Source: Solirubrobacterales bacterium (GTDB taxonomy: Bacteria > Actinomycetota > Thermoleophilia > Solirubrobacterales > 70-9). From it: a DNA stretch of 64,000 bases. This document shows, one piece after another, positions 7,774 to 17,535 of this stretch; the stretch's first letter is position 1; each line of letters starts with the position of its first letter. Position numbers and translations under genes: made by a program. The notes under the pieces were generated by a model, which saw only the letters and a list, made by a program, of their open reading frames with translations, was not told where the DNA came from and ran no database searches. The DNA lies in NCBI GenBank assembly GCA_021323175.1, contig JAJTCK010000001.1, positions 1 to 64,000 on the forward strand, given 5' to 3'.

Positions 7774-9462
7774 TCAGGCCGGGCGGGTAACCGCGCCGTC
7801 GGCCGCCGATGAGACAGAGGCCGCGTACTTGGCCATGACCCCGGAGTCGTACAGCGGCTTCGGCGGCTGGTAGACCGCGACGCGGTCGGCGATCTCCTCG
7901 TCGGACAGATCCACGTCGAGGCGGCGCGCCTCGACGTCCAGCGTGATCCGGTCCCCGTCGCGAATGGCTCCGATGGGGCCGCCACGCACCGCCTCGGGCG
8001 CCACGTGTCCCGCCATCAGCCCGCGGGTCGCGCCGCTGAAGCGACCGTCGGTGAGCAGCGCGACCTTGTCGCCCAGGCCCTCACCGACCAGGGCGGCCGT
8101 GACCTGGAGCATCTCGCGCATGCCGGGGCCTCCCGAGGGGCCCTCGTTGCGGATCACGACCACGTCGCCGGCATTGACGCCGCCCTTCTTGACGGCGCCG
8201 AAGCAGTCCTCTTCCGACTCGAAGACCCGGGCGGGGCCCGTGTGCTGCAGCCGCTCGTATCCGGCGACCTTGACGACACAGCCCTCGGGCGCAAGGTTGC
8301 CGTGCAGGATGACCAGGCCTCCCGTCTCCTTGATGGGATCGTCGAGCGCCCTCACGACCTGCTGGCCCTCGGCCTCGTCGGCGTCGTCGGCCTCCTCGCC
8401 GATCGTGCGGCCGGTGACCGTGATCGCATCGCGATGAAGGAGCCCTGCGTCCGAGAGGCGCTTCGCCAGCAGGCCCACTCCCCCGGCCTCGTTCAGGTCC
8501 CTGGCGACGAAGCGTCCGCCGGGCTTCAGGTCGCCCAGCAGCGGGGTCCGCTCGGAGATGTGGTCGAAGTCGTCGATCGTCAGCCCGATTCCGCACTCCC
8601 GCGCCAGGGCCAGCAGATGCAGGACCCCGTTGGTGGAGCCGCCGGACATGGCCACGGTCGCGATCGCGTTTTCGATGGACTCGCGCGTGATGATCTGGCT
8701 GGGGCGCAGGTCCTGCTCCAGAACGTTCAACACCAACTCGCCCGCCCGCTCCGAGACGGCCTTGCGCTCATCGGCGACGGCGGGGACCATGCCAGAGCCC
8801 ATCGGCGCGATGCCCATCACCTCGTAGGCGCAGGCCATCGTGTTGGCCGTGAACTGGCCGCCGCACGCGCCGGGCCCCGGGCTCGCGACGTCCTCCAGCG
8901 CCTTCAGCTCCTCGTCGGACATCTCGCCCTTCGCGTGGGCCCCGATCGCCTCGAAGACATCCTGGATCGTGACGTCCCGGTCCTTGTAGCGGCCCGGGAG
9001 GATCGAGCCGCCGTAGAGCAGCACGGCCGGGACGTCGAGCCTGGCGAGCGCCATGACGCTGCCAGGAATCGTCTTGTCGCAGGCGCACAGGGCGACCACC
9101 GCATCGAACTGATATCCGCGCACCGCGAGCTCGATCGAGTCCGCGATGACCTCGCGGCTGACCAGCGAGGCCTTCATCCCCTGGGTTCCCATCGTGACGC
9201 CGTCCGAGACGGCGATCGTGTTGAACTCCATCGGCGTACCCCCCGCCGCCCGCACGCCCTCCTTGACGTACTCGGCGACGGCCCGCAGATGGAAGTTGCA
9301 GGGCATCGCCTCGATCCAGGTGTTCGCGATCCCGATGATCGGCTTGCGCAGGTCGGCGTCGTCGAAGCCGATGCCCTTCATGTACGCGCGCGCGTGCGCA
9401 CGGTCCGGGCCATCGAACACGACCGAGCTCCGCGGGCGCGGCGCCCCCCCGTCGCGGGACAT
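7774..9462 (-). CDS. ilvD: Dihydroxy-acid dehydratase
   Basis: 562 residues. It dehydrates 2,3-dihydroxy-isovalerate and -methylvalerate to the 2-oxo acids of valine and isoleucine synthesis (and pantothenate). Family marks are CDKTIPG (iron-sulfur Cys, residues about 126-132), [12 protein letters not shown] (second cluster Cys), GGSTNGVLH and the C-terminal [10 protein letters not shown]. Start chosen at ATG 9462 (MSRDGG), which overlaps the upstream gene's TGA as TGATG; the open frame reaches to 9603 but that part lies in the neighbour's frame. No leader peptide or ilvBNC genes are nearby, so the gene stands apart from the main branched-chain operon. Confidence 0.97.
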   Translation of the reverse strand: MSRDGGAPRPRSSVVFDGPDRAHARAYMKGIGFDDADLRKPIIGIANTWIEAMPCNFHLRAVAEYVKEGVRAAGGTPMEFNTIAVSDGVTMGTQGMKASLVSREVIADSIELAVRGYQFDAVVALCACDKTIPGSVMALARLDVPAVLLYGGSILPGRYKDRDVTIQDVFEAIGAHAKGEMSDEELKALEDVASPGPGACGGQFTANTMACAYEVMGIAPMGSGMVPAVADERKAVSERAGELVLNVLEQDLRPSQIITRESIENAIATVAMSGGSTNGVLHLLALARECGIGLTIDDFDHISERTPLLGDLKPGGRFVARDLNEAGGVGLLAKRLSDAGLLHRDAITVTGRTIGEEADDADEAEGQQVVRALDDPIKETGGLVILHGNLAPEGCVVKVAGYERLQHTGPARVFESEEDCFGAVKKGGVNAGDVVVIRNEGPSGGPGMREMLQVTAALVGEGLGDKVALLTDGRFSGATRGLMAGHVAPEAVRGGPIGAIRDGDRITLDVEARRLDVDLSDEEIADRVAVYQPPKPLYDSGVMAKYAASVSSAADGAVTRPA

Positions 9463-9896
9463 CAGGCCGTCGCCCCCACAGGTGACCAGGTCCGCAGGCG
9501 CTCCAGGTCCCGGCGGACCATCGCCGGGTCGAGCTGGCGGCCGGGCCGGTCCAAATTGGCGGTGGAGACGAGACCCCGCTCGTCCGCCCGCAGCGCGAGC
9601 CACTTCGCCAGCACGTCGTCCGCATCCGGCAGGCGCCCGCCCGCCTCACCTCCCTGCTCGCAGGGAAAGCGGACGCAGAGCTCACTGAGCAGCTCGCGGG
9701 TGCGAGAGTCGAAGGCCACGATCGGACGATGAGGGTAGAGCAGGTATCCGTACTCGCCCCGTCCATGCACGGCGACCACGCCCAGCTCCTCGTAGCTGGC
9801 CAGGACCTCGGCGCCCGCGACGGACCCGAGCAGCGTCCGGGCACGGCCCTCGGCCCTGGCGTCGCGTGCGCGGTCCTCGCCCGCAGAATCCGTCAT
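9462..9896 (-). CDS. Hypothetical protein coupled to ilvD
   Basis: 144 residues from ATG 9896. An N-terminal charged helix leads to a beta segment ([19 protein letters not shown]) that recalls small ligand or cell-wall proteins but matches no family I know. The C-terminus is helical. There are two Cys, in CVRFPCEQ. The start overlaps the stop of the upstream 82-residue gene (ATGA) and its stop overlaps the ilvD start (TGATG), so all three are translationally linked. Function unknown. Confidence 0.6.
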   Translation of the reverse strand: MTDSAGEDRARDARAEGRARTLLGSVAGAEVLASYEELGVVAVHGRGEYGYLLYPHRPIVAFDSRTRELLSELCVRFPCEQGGEAGGRLPDADDVLAKWLALRADERGLVSTANLDRPGRQLDPAMVRRDLERLRTWSPVGATA

Positions 9897-10141
9897 CGGC
9901 CGCCTGCAGCAGGCGGGAAGAAGATCACCCGGTCGGCCCCGTCGGGGATCTCCTCGAACTCGCGCACCATCGTCGCCTCCCGTCGTCCGCTCCGGCCGGC
10001 GGTAGGGACGGCCGCCCACATGCCCAGGTCGAGCTGGCGGCGGAACTCACGGATCAGCCGCTCGGCGTCCTCGGCGACCTCGGGGTCGCCCTCGGCGAGG
10101 ACCGCGTCCCCGTGTCCCGGTGTCATTCGCAGCAGTCGCAC
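9893..10141 (-). CDS. Small hypothetical protein upstream of ilvD
   Basis: 82 residues from GTG 10141 (VRLLRMTPGHGDAV); an ATG five codons later is an alternative. It is acidic in the first half (ADGE-rich helix with AEDAERLIREF) and carries MVREFEEIPDGADRVIFFPP near the end, which looks like one beta-strand of a small fold. It starts 7 bases after thiD's stop and overlaps the next gene by 4 bases (ATGA), placing it in a thiD-82aa-144aa-ilvD run. No recognised domain. Confidence 0.6.
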   Translation of the reverse strand: MRLLRMTPGHGDAVLAEGDPEVAEDAERLIREFRRQLDLGMWAAVPTAGRSGRREATMVREFEEIPDGADRVIFFPPAAGGR

Positions 10142-10148
10142 CGGCCGA

Positions 10149-10955
<807 letters not shown>

Positions 10956-10980
10956 GCGTCAAATCTAGGGATCGCTGTCC

Positions 10981-11631
10981 TCAGGCCAGGCCCAGGTGAC
11001 GAGGCAGGGCCGGGTCCTCCAGCGAGCTGACGACGACGTGCGCCTCGTCAAGCGTCACGCCGGGAACAGACGGCACGCCGATCACACTCAACCCGGCCGC
11101 GCGCGCCGCGGCCACGCCGGTCGGGGAGTCCTCCAACGCGATCGCCGCGTCCGGCTCCACGCCGAGCAGCTCGCACGCGTGCAGGTAGGGATCCGGGGCC
11201 GGCTTCGGCGACGCCACCTCGTGACCGCTGACGATGGCGCCGAACTCGCCGCCCATCTCGACCAGCTCCAGCGCCCGCTCGATGAAGGCCTGCGGGGAAT
11301 TCGACACGAGCGCCAGCGGGACGCCGCGCCCGTGAAGCTCCGCGACGAGCTCGCGAGCCCCGACCATCGCCTCCACCCCGCCCTCCAGCTCCTCGAAGAC
11401 CAGTGCGTCGAGCTCGCGGATCAGCTCCGCGGCCCGGCCGGGCTCATGGAGCCGCAGGGCCAGGATGCCGCCGGCGATCTCGGCCGAGGTCCCGACCAGC
11501 TCCAGCTTGCTCTGGAGCGTGAACTCTCGCCCTCGCCTCTCGAACAGCGCCCGCTCGGCCCTGCTCCACGCGGACTCGGTGTCCAGAAGCAGCCCGTCGT
11601 TGTCGAAAAGGACTGCGGCGGGAGGGCTCAC
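10981..11631 (-). CDS. HAD-superfamily hydrolase, beta-phosphoglucomutase-like
   Basis: 216 residues. Motif I is DNDGLLLDTE (nucleophile and acid/base Asp), motif II is LVSNS, motif III Lys is in SPKPAPDPY, and motif IV is ALEDSPTGVAAA. An all-helical cap sits between motifs I and II (subclass I). This is the branch that includes beta-phosphoglucomutase, phosphoglycolate phosphatase and sugar phosphatases; the substrate cannot be deduced. It is upstream of thiD by 25 bases and may share its transcript. Confidence 0.9.
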   Translation of the reverse strand: MSPPAAVLFDNDGLLLDTESAWSRAERALFERRGREFTLQSKLELVGTSAEIAGGILALRLHEPGRAAELIRELDALVFEELEGGVEAMVGARELVAELHGRGVPLALVSNSPQAFIERALELVEMGGEFGAIVSGHEVASPKPAPDPYLHACELLGVEPDAAIALEDSPTGVAAARAAGLSVIGVPSVPGVTLDEAHVVVSSLEDPALPRHLGLA

Positions 11632-11676
11632 CGGCGGCAGCCTAGTGGGGCGCTCAGCAGCGCAGTGGACGGACGC

Positions 11677-12789
11677 CTACGCGGGAAGCCTGTATCGGCC
11701 GGCCGAATCGGAGCGGACGAGCCCGGCGAGCTCGAGCCGGACGAGCGCGGACGCCGCCGCCGGGGGCCCGAGTTCACAGGTCCGCGCGACCTCGTCGCAG
11801 CTCGCGCTGCCCGTCGAGACCGCTGCGAGCACGGCGGCCAGCTCCGGCTCGAGTGAGGACCCGCCTCGGCTCGAGGCGATCGTGGCCCGCCCGGCGCCGG
11901 CCCCGAGCAGCGCGTCGAGGACGTCCTCTGGCCCGCGGACCACGTGCGCACCCGCCCGCAGCAGCTCGTTGGTCCCTTCGGCACCCGGATCCCCCACGCG
12001 CCCGGGGACGGCTCCGACGTCCCGCCCCAGGTCCTGCGCGATCGCGGCGGTGATCAGCGATCCGGACCTGCTGCGGGCCTCGACCACGACGGTCATTCGG
12101 CCGAGGGCGGCCATGATCCGGTTGCGCGCGGGAAACGTCCACCGCCGCGGCGCCGTCCCGGGCGGCAGCTCGCTCACGATCAGCCCCTCGTTTGCGATCC
12201 GGCGGTAGACGCGTGCCTGTCCCCGCGGGCTTGGGATCTCGGCGCCGCCGCCCAGAACGGCCACTGTCCGCCCCGCCGCGCTGAGTGCGCCCTCGTGCGA
12301 GGCGGAGTCGATGCCGTGCGCCATGCCGCTGACGATCACCGCGCCGGCGCGGGCCAGGCGGGCGCCGAGGGACTCGGCCAGGTCCCTCGCGTGCGCGCTG
12401 GGGCGCCGCGTCCCGACGATCGTCACCACGGCGGGCTCCTCCGAGAGCTCACGGAGCAGGCCTTCGCTGCCGCGCCCGAACAGGACGGCGGGTGCGTCGC
12501 GGGCGTCCCGGAGGCGGCCGGGGTAGACCGCGTCGTGGCGGCAGGTCGCCCAGAGGCCGGTCCTCTCCACCGCCTCGCGCGCCGCCGCGGTGTCTGCGGC
12601 GCGGGCGGTCTCCAGGATCCGTTCGGCGTCCCCGGCCGCGACCGCCTCGGCCAGGCGCCCGTCCTCGAGCGCCAGGAGCTCGCGGGCCTCGCGCCGCGCC
12701 GACCCCAGACCGGCCTCGATCCGGTCCGCCAGGCCGGCCACGAGCCACGCGCGCCGCAGGCAGTCGTCGCATGCCCCGGGACGGTTCAC
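11677..12789 (-). CDS. dprA: DNA processing protein DprA
   Basis: 370 residues from GTG 12789, which overlaps the comM TGA (GTGA). It loads RecA onto single-stranded DNA during transformation. The N-terminus carries a CDDC pair and helices; the Rossmann-like core has VGTRRPSAHA, SGMAHGIDSASHEGAL, TVAVLGGGAEIPSP, NEGLIVSELPPGT, FPARNRIMAALG, and RSGSLITAAIAQDLGRDVGAVPG. A winged-helix DprA C-terminal domain follows (about 305-368). The open frame upstream of 12789 is a shadow of comM. Confidence 0.93.
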   Translation of the reverse strand: MNRPGACDDCLRRAWLVAGLADRIEAGLGSARREARELLALEDGRLAEAVAAGDAERILETARAADTAAAREAVERTGLWATCRHDAVYPGRLRDARDAPAVLFGRGSEGLLRELSEEPAVVTIVGTRRPSAHARDLAESLGARLARAGAVIVSGMAHGIDSASHEGALSAAGRTVAVLGGGAEIPSPRGQARVYRRIANEGLIVSELPPGTAPRRWTFPARNRIMAALGRMTVVVEARSRSGSLITAAIAQDLGRDVGAVPGRVGDPGAEGTNELLRAGAHVVRGPEDVLDALLGAGAGRATIASSRGGSSLEPELAAVLAAVSTGSASCDEVARTCELGPPAAASALVRLELAGLVRSDSAGRYRLPA

Positions 12790-14291
12790 GGGCCGCCGCG
12801 CCGGCGCAGGTTGAGCGCCTCGCTCACGTGCAGCCCGGTCACCTGCGCCTCGCCGCCCAGGTCGGCGATCGTGCGGGCCACGCCGAGGACCCGGTCCCAC
12901 CCCCGGCCGCTGAGGCCGAGTTGTGCATGGCCGAGCTCCAGGGCGGCCCCGGCCCCCTCGTCGAAGCAGCCCGTCCGCCGCAGCTCTGGGCCCTCGGTCG
13001 CACTGTTGCAGCGACCGGGCCCGAGCCGGGACTCCTGGCGCTCGCGGGCCTGCCGCACGCGGTCCCGGACGCGCCGCGAGGGCTCGCCGGGGTCGCCCGA
13101 GAGCGCTGCGGCAGAGGGTCGGTCCACCTGGATCTGGACGTCGATGCGGTCGGCCAGGGCGCCGCTCAGCTTCGAGGCGTAGCGCGCCGCGAAGGCGGGA
13201 TTGCATTCGCAACGGCCGGAATCCCTGCCGTGTCCGCACGGGCACGGGTTCGAGGCAGCGACCAGCATGAAGGAGCACGGCATCGAGACCACCCCGCCCG
13301 CGCGCGCCAGGGTGACGCTTCCGCGCTCCAGCGGCTGGCGCAGTGCCTCGAGCGAGTCCCTGCGGAACTCGCCGAGCTCGTCCAGGAACAGAACCCCGCG
13401 GTGCGCGCGGGTCACCTCACCGGGGCGAGGCGGAGAGCCTCCGCCGATCAGGGCGCGGGCCGAGGCGCTGTGGTGAGGCGCCCGGAACGGGCGACCGACC
13501 GGGAGAATGCCGTTGCCCGCGCCGCGGCAGGCGCCCGCGATCCTCAGGACCTCGAGGGCCTCGCCGCGCTCCAAGGGCGGAAGCAGAGACGGCAGGCGCC
13601 GTGCCGCGAGCGTCTTCCCCGCCCCGGGGGGACCGGTCAGGAGCATGCTGTGGCCCCCCGCCGCGGCAATCTCCAGGGCGCGCCGGAGCGTTGGCTGGCC
13701 CCGCAGGTCCTCGAGGTCGGGGGCATCGTCCTGGGATGGCCCGCACAGGTCCGGGGTCGCCTCTCGCGGCACCGAGGCCAGGCTTCCCGCGGCGAGGTCC
13801 GTCAGCCTGGAGACGTGCTCGATCGCGACGACCTCCAGCCCATCCACGAGGCGCGCCTCGCCGGCGTCCTGGGACGCGACCGCGATCCCCTGGAGCCCCA
13901 GGGACCGCGTTGCCTCGGCCATCGCCAGTGCGCCCGGCACGGGCCTGATCGTCCCGTCCAGCGCCAGCTCCCCCGCCAGCGCGTACCTGTCGAGGACGTG
14001 GACGTCGATCTGCCCGGAGGACGCGAGCAGCGCGGCCGCGATGGCCAGGTCGAAGCCCGGCCCCGCCTTCTTCAGATGGGCCGGGGCCAGATTCGCCGTG
14101 ATCCGCTGCATCGGAAAGCTGAATCCCGAGTTGAGCAACGCGGAGCGCACCCGCTCGCGCGACTCGCGGACCGAGGTGTCGGGGAGTCCCACGATGGTGA
14201 ACGCGGGGAGCCCGCGGCCGACATCGGCCTCGACGTAGACGGGCTCGGCCTCGACCCCCACCAGGGAGAAGGTGCGCGCGACGGCGATCAT
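12786..14291 (-). CDS. comM: ComM/YifB family AAA ATPase (Mg-chelatase-like)
   Basis: 501 residues. The N-terminal ChlI-type domain (about 1-165) precedes the AAA module with Walker A GPPGAGKT, Walker B VLFLDELGEF, sensor SNPCPCGHG and the Cys-containing insert. A C-terminal Mg_chelatase_C domain ends in HVSEALNLRR. In transforming bacteria it is a branch-migration helicase for donor DNA. It is followed by dprA with a 4-base overlap, and yraN diverges 132 bp upstream. Confidence 0.95.
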   Translation of the reverse strand: MIAVARTFSLVGVEAEPVYVEADVGRGLPAFTIVGLPDTSVRESRERVRSALLNSGFSFPMQRITANLAPAHLKKAGPGFDLAIAAALLASSGQIDVHVLDRYALAGELALDGTIRPVPGALAMAEATRSLGLQGIAVASQDAGEARLVDGLEVVAIEHVSRLTDLAAGSLASVPREATPDLCGPSQDDAPDLEDLRGQPTLRRALEIAAAGGHSMLLTGPPGAGKTLAARRLPSLLPPLERGEALEVLRIAGACRGAGNGILPVGRPFRAPHHSASARALIGGGSPPRPGEVTRAHRGVLFLDELGEFRRDSLEALRQPLERGSVTLARAGGVVSMPCSFMLVAASNPCPCGHGRDSGRCECNPAFAARYASKLSGALADRIDVQIQVDRPSAAALSGDPGEPSRRVRDRVRQARERQESRLGPGRCNSATEGPELRRTGCFDEGAGAALELGHAQLGLSGRGWDRVLGVARTIADLGGEAQVTGLHVSEALNLRRRGGP

Positions 14292-14423
14292 GCCGCGACC
14301 CTAGGTCGCTCCGTCGGGCGGTTGGCGCGCCGAAAGTGCCGGCTTCGGCGCGGCCCTGTGCGGGTTCGTGACACACAGGTCAGCCCTTCCTTCAGAAGCT
14401 CAGGCGATGCCACCCGAGAACGG

Positions 14424-14798
14424 ATGACGAAGGCCCGCCAGAGGCTCGGCCGGGTCGCCGAGGACCTGGTCGCCCGGCGGCTCGAGTCGCAGGGGTGGAT
14501 GATCGTGGAACGGAACGCCCGCACCCGCACGGGTGAACTGGACCTGATCGCACTGGACGGCGGCACCCTCGTGTTCGTCGAGGTGAAGGCCAGCCGCGCC
14601 GGCTCGCGTCACGGGCCCGTATGCCCCGCCCACGCCGTCGGGCCCCGGAAGCGGGCCCAGGTCAGGTTGCTCGCCCGCGAGTGGCTCGGGGCGCGCCGGG
14701 GGCCATCAGGGGTCGCGGGCTATCGCTTCGACGTCGTCGGGGTCAGCCTCGGCGGCGATGGCCTCGCGAATGTCGATCACATCCGCGGAGCCTTCTAG
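14424..14798 (+). CDS. YraN/UPF0102 family endonuclease-like protein
   Basis: 124 residues starting MTKARQRLGRVAEDLVARRLE. The restriction-endonuclease-like core is visible as RTRTGELDLIALDGGTLVFVEVKASR, with the Asp and Glu-x-Lys of a PD-(D/E)xK fold. The biological role is unsettled; it is conserved beside rnhB and comM-dprA. Here it is on the plus strand, divergent from comM and convergent with rnhB. Its 3' end overlaps rnhB's by 93 bp (14706-14798), a long tail-to-tail overlap. Confidence 0.9.
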   Translation: MTKARQRLGRVAEDLVARRLESQGWMIVERNARTRTGELDLIALDGGTLVFVEVKASRAGSRHGPVCPAHAVGPRKRAQVRLLAREWLGARRGPSGVAGYRFDVVGVSLGGDGLANVDHIRGAF

Positions 14799-15461
14799 GG
14801 GCGGCACGGCCGCCCCGGCTGATGGCGAAGCCGGAAATTCTCCCGTCAGGTCCAGCTGGTTGTACGCCACCGACGCGAATGAGCGGCGGTGAAGCGGGCT
14901 GATGCCGTTGGCGCGGATGGCGTCGCGGTGTTCGGGCGTCGAGTAACCGACGTTGCCCTCGAAGTTCCAGCCGGGATACAGCTCCGCGGCGCGGTGCATG
15001 TAGCGGTCCCTCGTCACCTTGGCGATCACGGAGGCGGCCGCGATCGCGGCGCTGCGCGCGTCACCTTCGACCACGGCGGTGTGCTCCAGCTCGCAACCGG
15101 GCAGCCGGAAGCCGTCGACGAGGCACAGTGCGTCCGGCGGCGCGATCGCCCGCAGGCAGTCGCTGAGCGCCTGGACGTTGGAGACGTGCAGGCCTCGGGT
15201 GTCTATCGCCCTGACTGAGCGCACGGCGACCGAGAAGCACGCCGCGGCGCGGAGCACGTGCGGATAGAGGTCCTCGCGCTCCTCGATGCTCTTCTGCTTG
15301 GAGTCGTCCAGGCGGGCGAGCGCGAGCCGCTCTCCGCGCCCGATCCGCTCCAGGTCGAGCAGGACGCCCGCGGCCACCAGGGGACCGGCCAGCGAGCCGC
15401 GTCCGGCCTCGTCCACGCCCGCCACGTACCGGAACCCGAAGGAGCGGTCAAAGCGGAACAG
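14706..15461 (-). CDS. rnhB: Ribonuclease HII
   Basis: About 251 residues; it removes ribonucleotides from DNA. The family signature is YVAGVDEAGRGSLAGPLVAAGV (Asp-Glu pair), with further acids in DDSKQKS, LVDGF and EGDARSAAIAAASVIAKVTRDRYM. The start is uncertain. ATG 15602 overlaps lepB by 107 bases, GTG 15425 begins at the first beta-strand, and CTG 15461 gives LFRFDRSFGFRYVAG, the N-terminus I expect from relatives. The C-terminal 40 residues are acidic and extra, lying in the overlap with yraN. Confidence 0.92.
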   Translation of the reverse strand: MFRFDRSFGFRYVAGVDEAGRGSLAGPLVAAGVLLDLERIGRGERLALARLDDSKQKSIEEREDLYPHVLRAAACFSVAVRSVRAIDTRGLHVSNVQALSDCLRAIAPPDALCLVDGFRLPGCELEHTAVVEGDARSAAIAAASVIAKVTRDRYMHRAAELYPGWNFEGNVGYSTPEHRDAIRANGISPLHRRSFASVAYNQLDLTGEFPASPSAGAAVPPLEGSADVIDIREAIAAEADPDDVEAIARDP

Positions 15462-15495
15462 CCTCGCCGCGGTCCTGCGTCCGCCTTTGCCGGCC

Positions 15496-16107
15496 TTAGA
15501 AGATGCCGATCTTCTCGGGGGGCCAATACGTGGCGAAGGCCTTGCCGATGAGCCAGTCTCGGGGAACCGGTCCCCAGAATCGGCTGTCGTCGCTCTCTCC
15601 ACGATTGTCGCCCATCATGAAGTAATGGTCCGGCGGAATCGTGATCTCCCTCGGGAGATTGCATTCCCCGCCCGGGCGGCAGGGGCGCGTGAAGTCATCC
15701 TCGGACCGCTCGCCGTTCACGATCGGCACCCCGTCTTCTATTCGCAAGGTGTCCCCCGGCCCGGCGACGATGCGCTTGATGAAGTTGACGTCCGCCTGCT
15801 CCGGCGTGGGCTGCGCGCACGCGGCACCCGGCGCGCGGCGGGCGCCGCACTGGTTGCCGCGCTCGGCGCCCTGCGGAGGATGGAAGACGACGATGTCCCC
15901 GATCTCGGGGTCGGCGAAGTGGTAGAGGAAGCGGTTCACCAGGACCCGCTGGCCAACGTCGAGCGTGGGCTCCATCGACTCGGAGGGGATCTGGTAGGGC
16001 TTGACGACGAACGCCTGGATCCCCAGCGCCAGCCCGAGGGCGAGCGCGACGATGACCACGAGCTCGCCGAGCGCGCCCGCGGTGCTCTGGGGGCGTGGAA
16101 CCTTCAG
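15496..16107 (-). CDS. lepB: Signal peptidase I
   Basis: Membrane-anchored Ser/Lys protease that cleaves Sec signal peptides. The catalytic Ser is in [10 protein letters not shown], the general base Lys is in [11 protein letters not shown], and the boxes GDIVVFHPP and [17 protein letters not shown] follow. One N-terminal helix ([15 protein letters not shown]). GTG 16059 would start inside this helix. CTG 16107, overlapping the rplS TGA as CTGA, restores an N-terminal segment ([10 protein letters not shown]) that relatives have, giving 203 residues. A Cys-bearing loop ([14 protein letters not shown]) is inserted before the Lys. Confidence 0.93.
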   Translation of the reverse strand: MKVPRPQSTAGALGELVVIVALALGLALGIQAFVVKPYQIPSESMEPTLDVGQRVLVNRFLYHFADPEIGDIVVFHPPQGAERGNQCGARRAPGAACAQPTPEQADVNFIKRIVAGPGDTLRIEDGVPIVNGERSEDDFTRPCRPGGECNLPREITIPPDHYFMMGDNRGESDDSRFWGPVPRDWLIGKAFATYWPPEKIGIF

Positions 16108-16742
16108 CCTTCTGCCTTCTCGGAAGAGGCCCGCTCGTCGCCGTCTGGCGTCTGCTCGAGGGCCTCGTCCGAGGGGGTGGCGGCGGGCCCGGCGTCCGCC
16201 GGCTGCCTCGCCGCCTTCGCGGGAGCGTCCGGGGCGCCGGCCTCGTTCTGCTCATCGGCCTGGGCATGTCCCTCGGCCTCGCCGGAATCCGCTTCGGGCC
16301 CTGCGTCGACGACCTCGGGCTCCGCCGCAACCTGCGCGACGCCCTCGGCGTCGGTCGCCTGCGCCTCATCCTCCGCGACCAGCTGGTCGTCCTCGATGCC
16401 CCAGCGGCGCTCGGCGACGCGGGCGCTCTTGCCGACCTTCTCGCGCAGGTAGTAGAGCTTCGCGCGGCGAACGTCGCCGCGGGCGGCGACCTCGAGCCGT
16501 TCGATCTTGGGCGAATGCAGCGGGAAGGTACGCTCGACGCCGACCCCGAAGGAATTCTTCCGGACGGTGAACGTCTCGCGGGCGCCGCTGCCCTGGCGCT
16601 TGATCACGATCCCCTCGAACACCTGGGTCCGGGTGCGGTTGCCCTCGATCACCTGGAAGTGAACCCGGACCCGATCGCCGGCCGCGAACGCGGGCCGCTT
16701 CTTCAGCTCCTGCTTCTCGAGGGTGTCGATGACTGTGCTCAT
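16104..16742 (-). CDS. rplS: 50S ribosomal protein L19 with long acidic tail
   Basis: The first about 115 residues are a normal L19: [57 protein letters not shown] tail of about 95 residues follows, rich in Glu, Ala, Asp and Gln with no predicted fold, almost doubling the usual length. Reading frame and codon use continue smoothly and the stop overlaps lepB's start, so the tail is not an annotation error. L19 sits at the 30S/50S interface; whether the tail is retained on the ribosome cannot be told. Confidence 0.95.
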   Translation of the reverse strand: MSTVIDTLEKQELKKRPAFAAGDRVRVHFQVIEGNRTRTQVFEGIVIKRQGSGARETFTVRKNSFGVGVERTFPLHSPKIERLEVAARGDVRRAKLYYLREKVGKSARVAERRWGIEDDQLVAEDEAQATDAEGVAQVAAEPEVVDAGPEADSGEAEGHAQADEQNEAGAPDAPAKAARQPADAGPAATPSDEALEQTPDGDERASSEKAEG

Positions 16743-16797
16743 GAGCTGGGATGGTCGGGTACTGGCCTCAGGGCCGCCTCAAGGGGCCCGGAGCGTG

Positions 16798-16823
16798 AAA
16801 AAGCGCGTGCCCGCGGCCCGCGC
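16798..16823 (-). terminator. Possible intrinsic terminator/attenuator between trmD and rplS
   Basis: On the minus strand GCGCG and GGC pairs fold with GCC and CGCGC (8 bp with one mismatch, loop of 3), directly followed by TTTTT and then CACGC. It is the best U-tract hairpin in the 127-bp trmD-rplS gap and could end the upstream transcript or control L19. The hairpin is short and the U-run is only five. Confidence 0.4.
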
Positions 16824-16869
16824 AGGCGCGAATGGTAGCGACAAGGCACCGCGGCCTATGCGAGCCCCG

Positions 16870-17535
16870 TTACGTGCGGGCCGCGCGCTCGCGGCTGCGC
16901 TCCAGCCGCCACTCGCGCACCTTCGCGTGGTCGCCCGAGAGAAGGATCTCGGGAACGCCCCAACCGCGGTAGGTCGGCGGCCGGGTGTAGTGCGGGTACT
17001 CGGGCGCCCCTCCGAGGGCCTCGCTGAAGGACTCCTCGAGCGCGCTCTCCGAGTCGCCCAGGGAGCCGGGCAGCTTGCGCAGGACGGCGTCTGCGACGAC
17101 CATCGCCGGCAGCTCGCCGCCGGACAGGACGTACGGACCGATCGAGACCGCATCGTCGGCGAGGTGCGCGACGATCCGCTCGTCAAAGCCCTCATAGCGG
17201 CCGCACAGCAGCGCCAGGTGGGACTCGCGCGCCAGCTCGGAGGCCAGGCCCTCGTCGAAGCGGCGCCCGCCCGGCGTCAGCGCGAGCTTGCGAACGCCGT
17301 CGCGGTCGGGTCCGTAAGCGGCCTCCAGTGAGGCGTCAACGACGTCCACGCGCATCACCATCCCAGCACCACCTCCGTAGGGCGAATCGTCCACCTGGCC
17401 GGCGCCGAGCGGCGTCGTGTCCCGATAGTTGAAGAACCGCAGCTCCGAACCGTGCTCGCCTGCGTTGCGCACGTGCCGCTGGCCCGCAAACCACTCGAAG
17501 TGCTCCGGGAACAGGGTGAAGACGTCGAAGATCAA
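16870..17535 (-). CDS. trmD: tRNA (guanine37-N1)-methyltransferase
   Basis: 221 residues of the SPOUT fold. It methylates G37 of tRNAs reading CNN codons. The trefoil-knot AdoMet site is visible in LLCGRYEGFDERIV and SIGPYVLSGGELPAMVVADAV; DDSPYGGGAGM and PHYTRPPTYRG are also family marks. The start is TTG at 17535, overlapping the khpA stop as TTGA. In most bacteria rimM separates the two genes; here they abut directly. Confidence 0.96.
   Translation of the reverse strand: MIFDVFTLFPEHFEWFAGQRHVRNAGEHGSELRFFNYRDTTPLGAGQVDDSPYGGGAGMVMRVDVVDASLEAAYGPDRDGVRKLALTPGGRRFDEGLASELARESHLALLCGRYEGFDERIVAHLADDAVSIGPYVLSGGELPAMVVADAVLRKLPGSLGDSESALEESFSEALGGAPEYPHYTRPPTYRGWGVPEILLSGDHAKVREWRLERSRERAART

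Noticed and set aside
10956-10980. TPP riboswitch before thiD
   Set aside because: Only 25 bases separate thiD from the upstream gene.
12492-14423. Apparent long N-terminal extension of yraN
   Set aside because: It is antisense to comM and dprA; yraN starts at ATG 14424 with the family's normal N-terminus.
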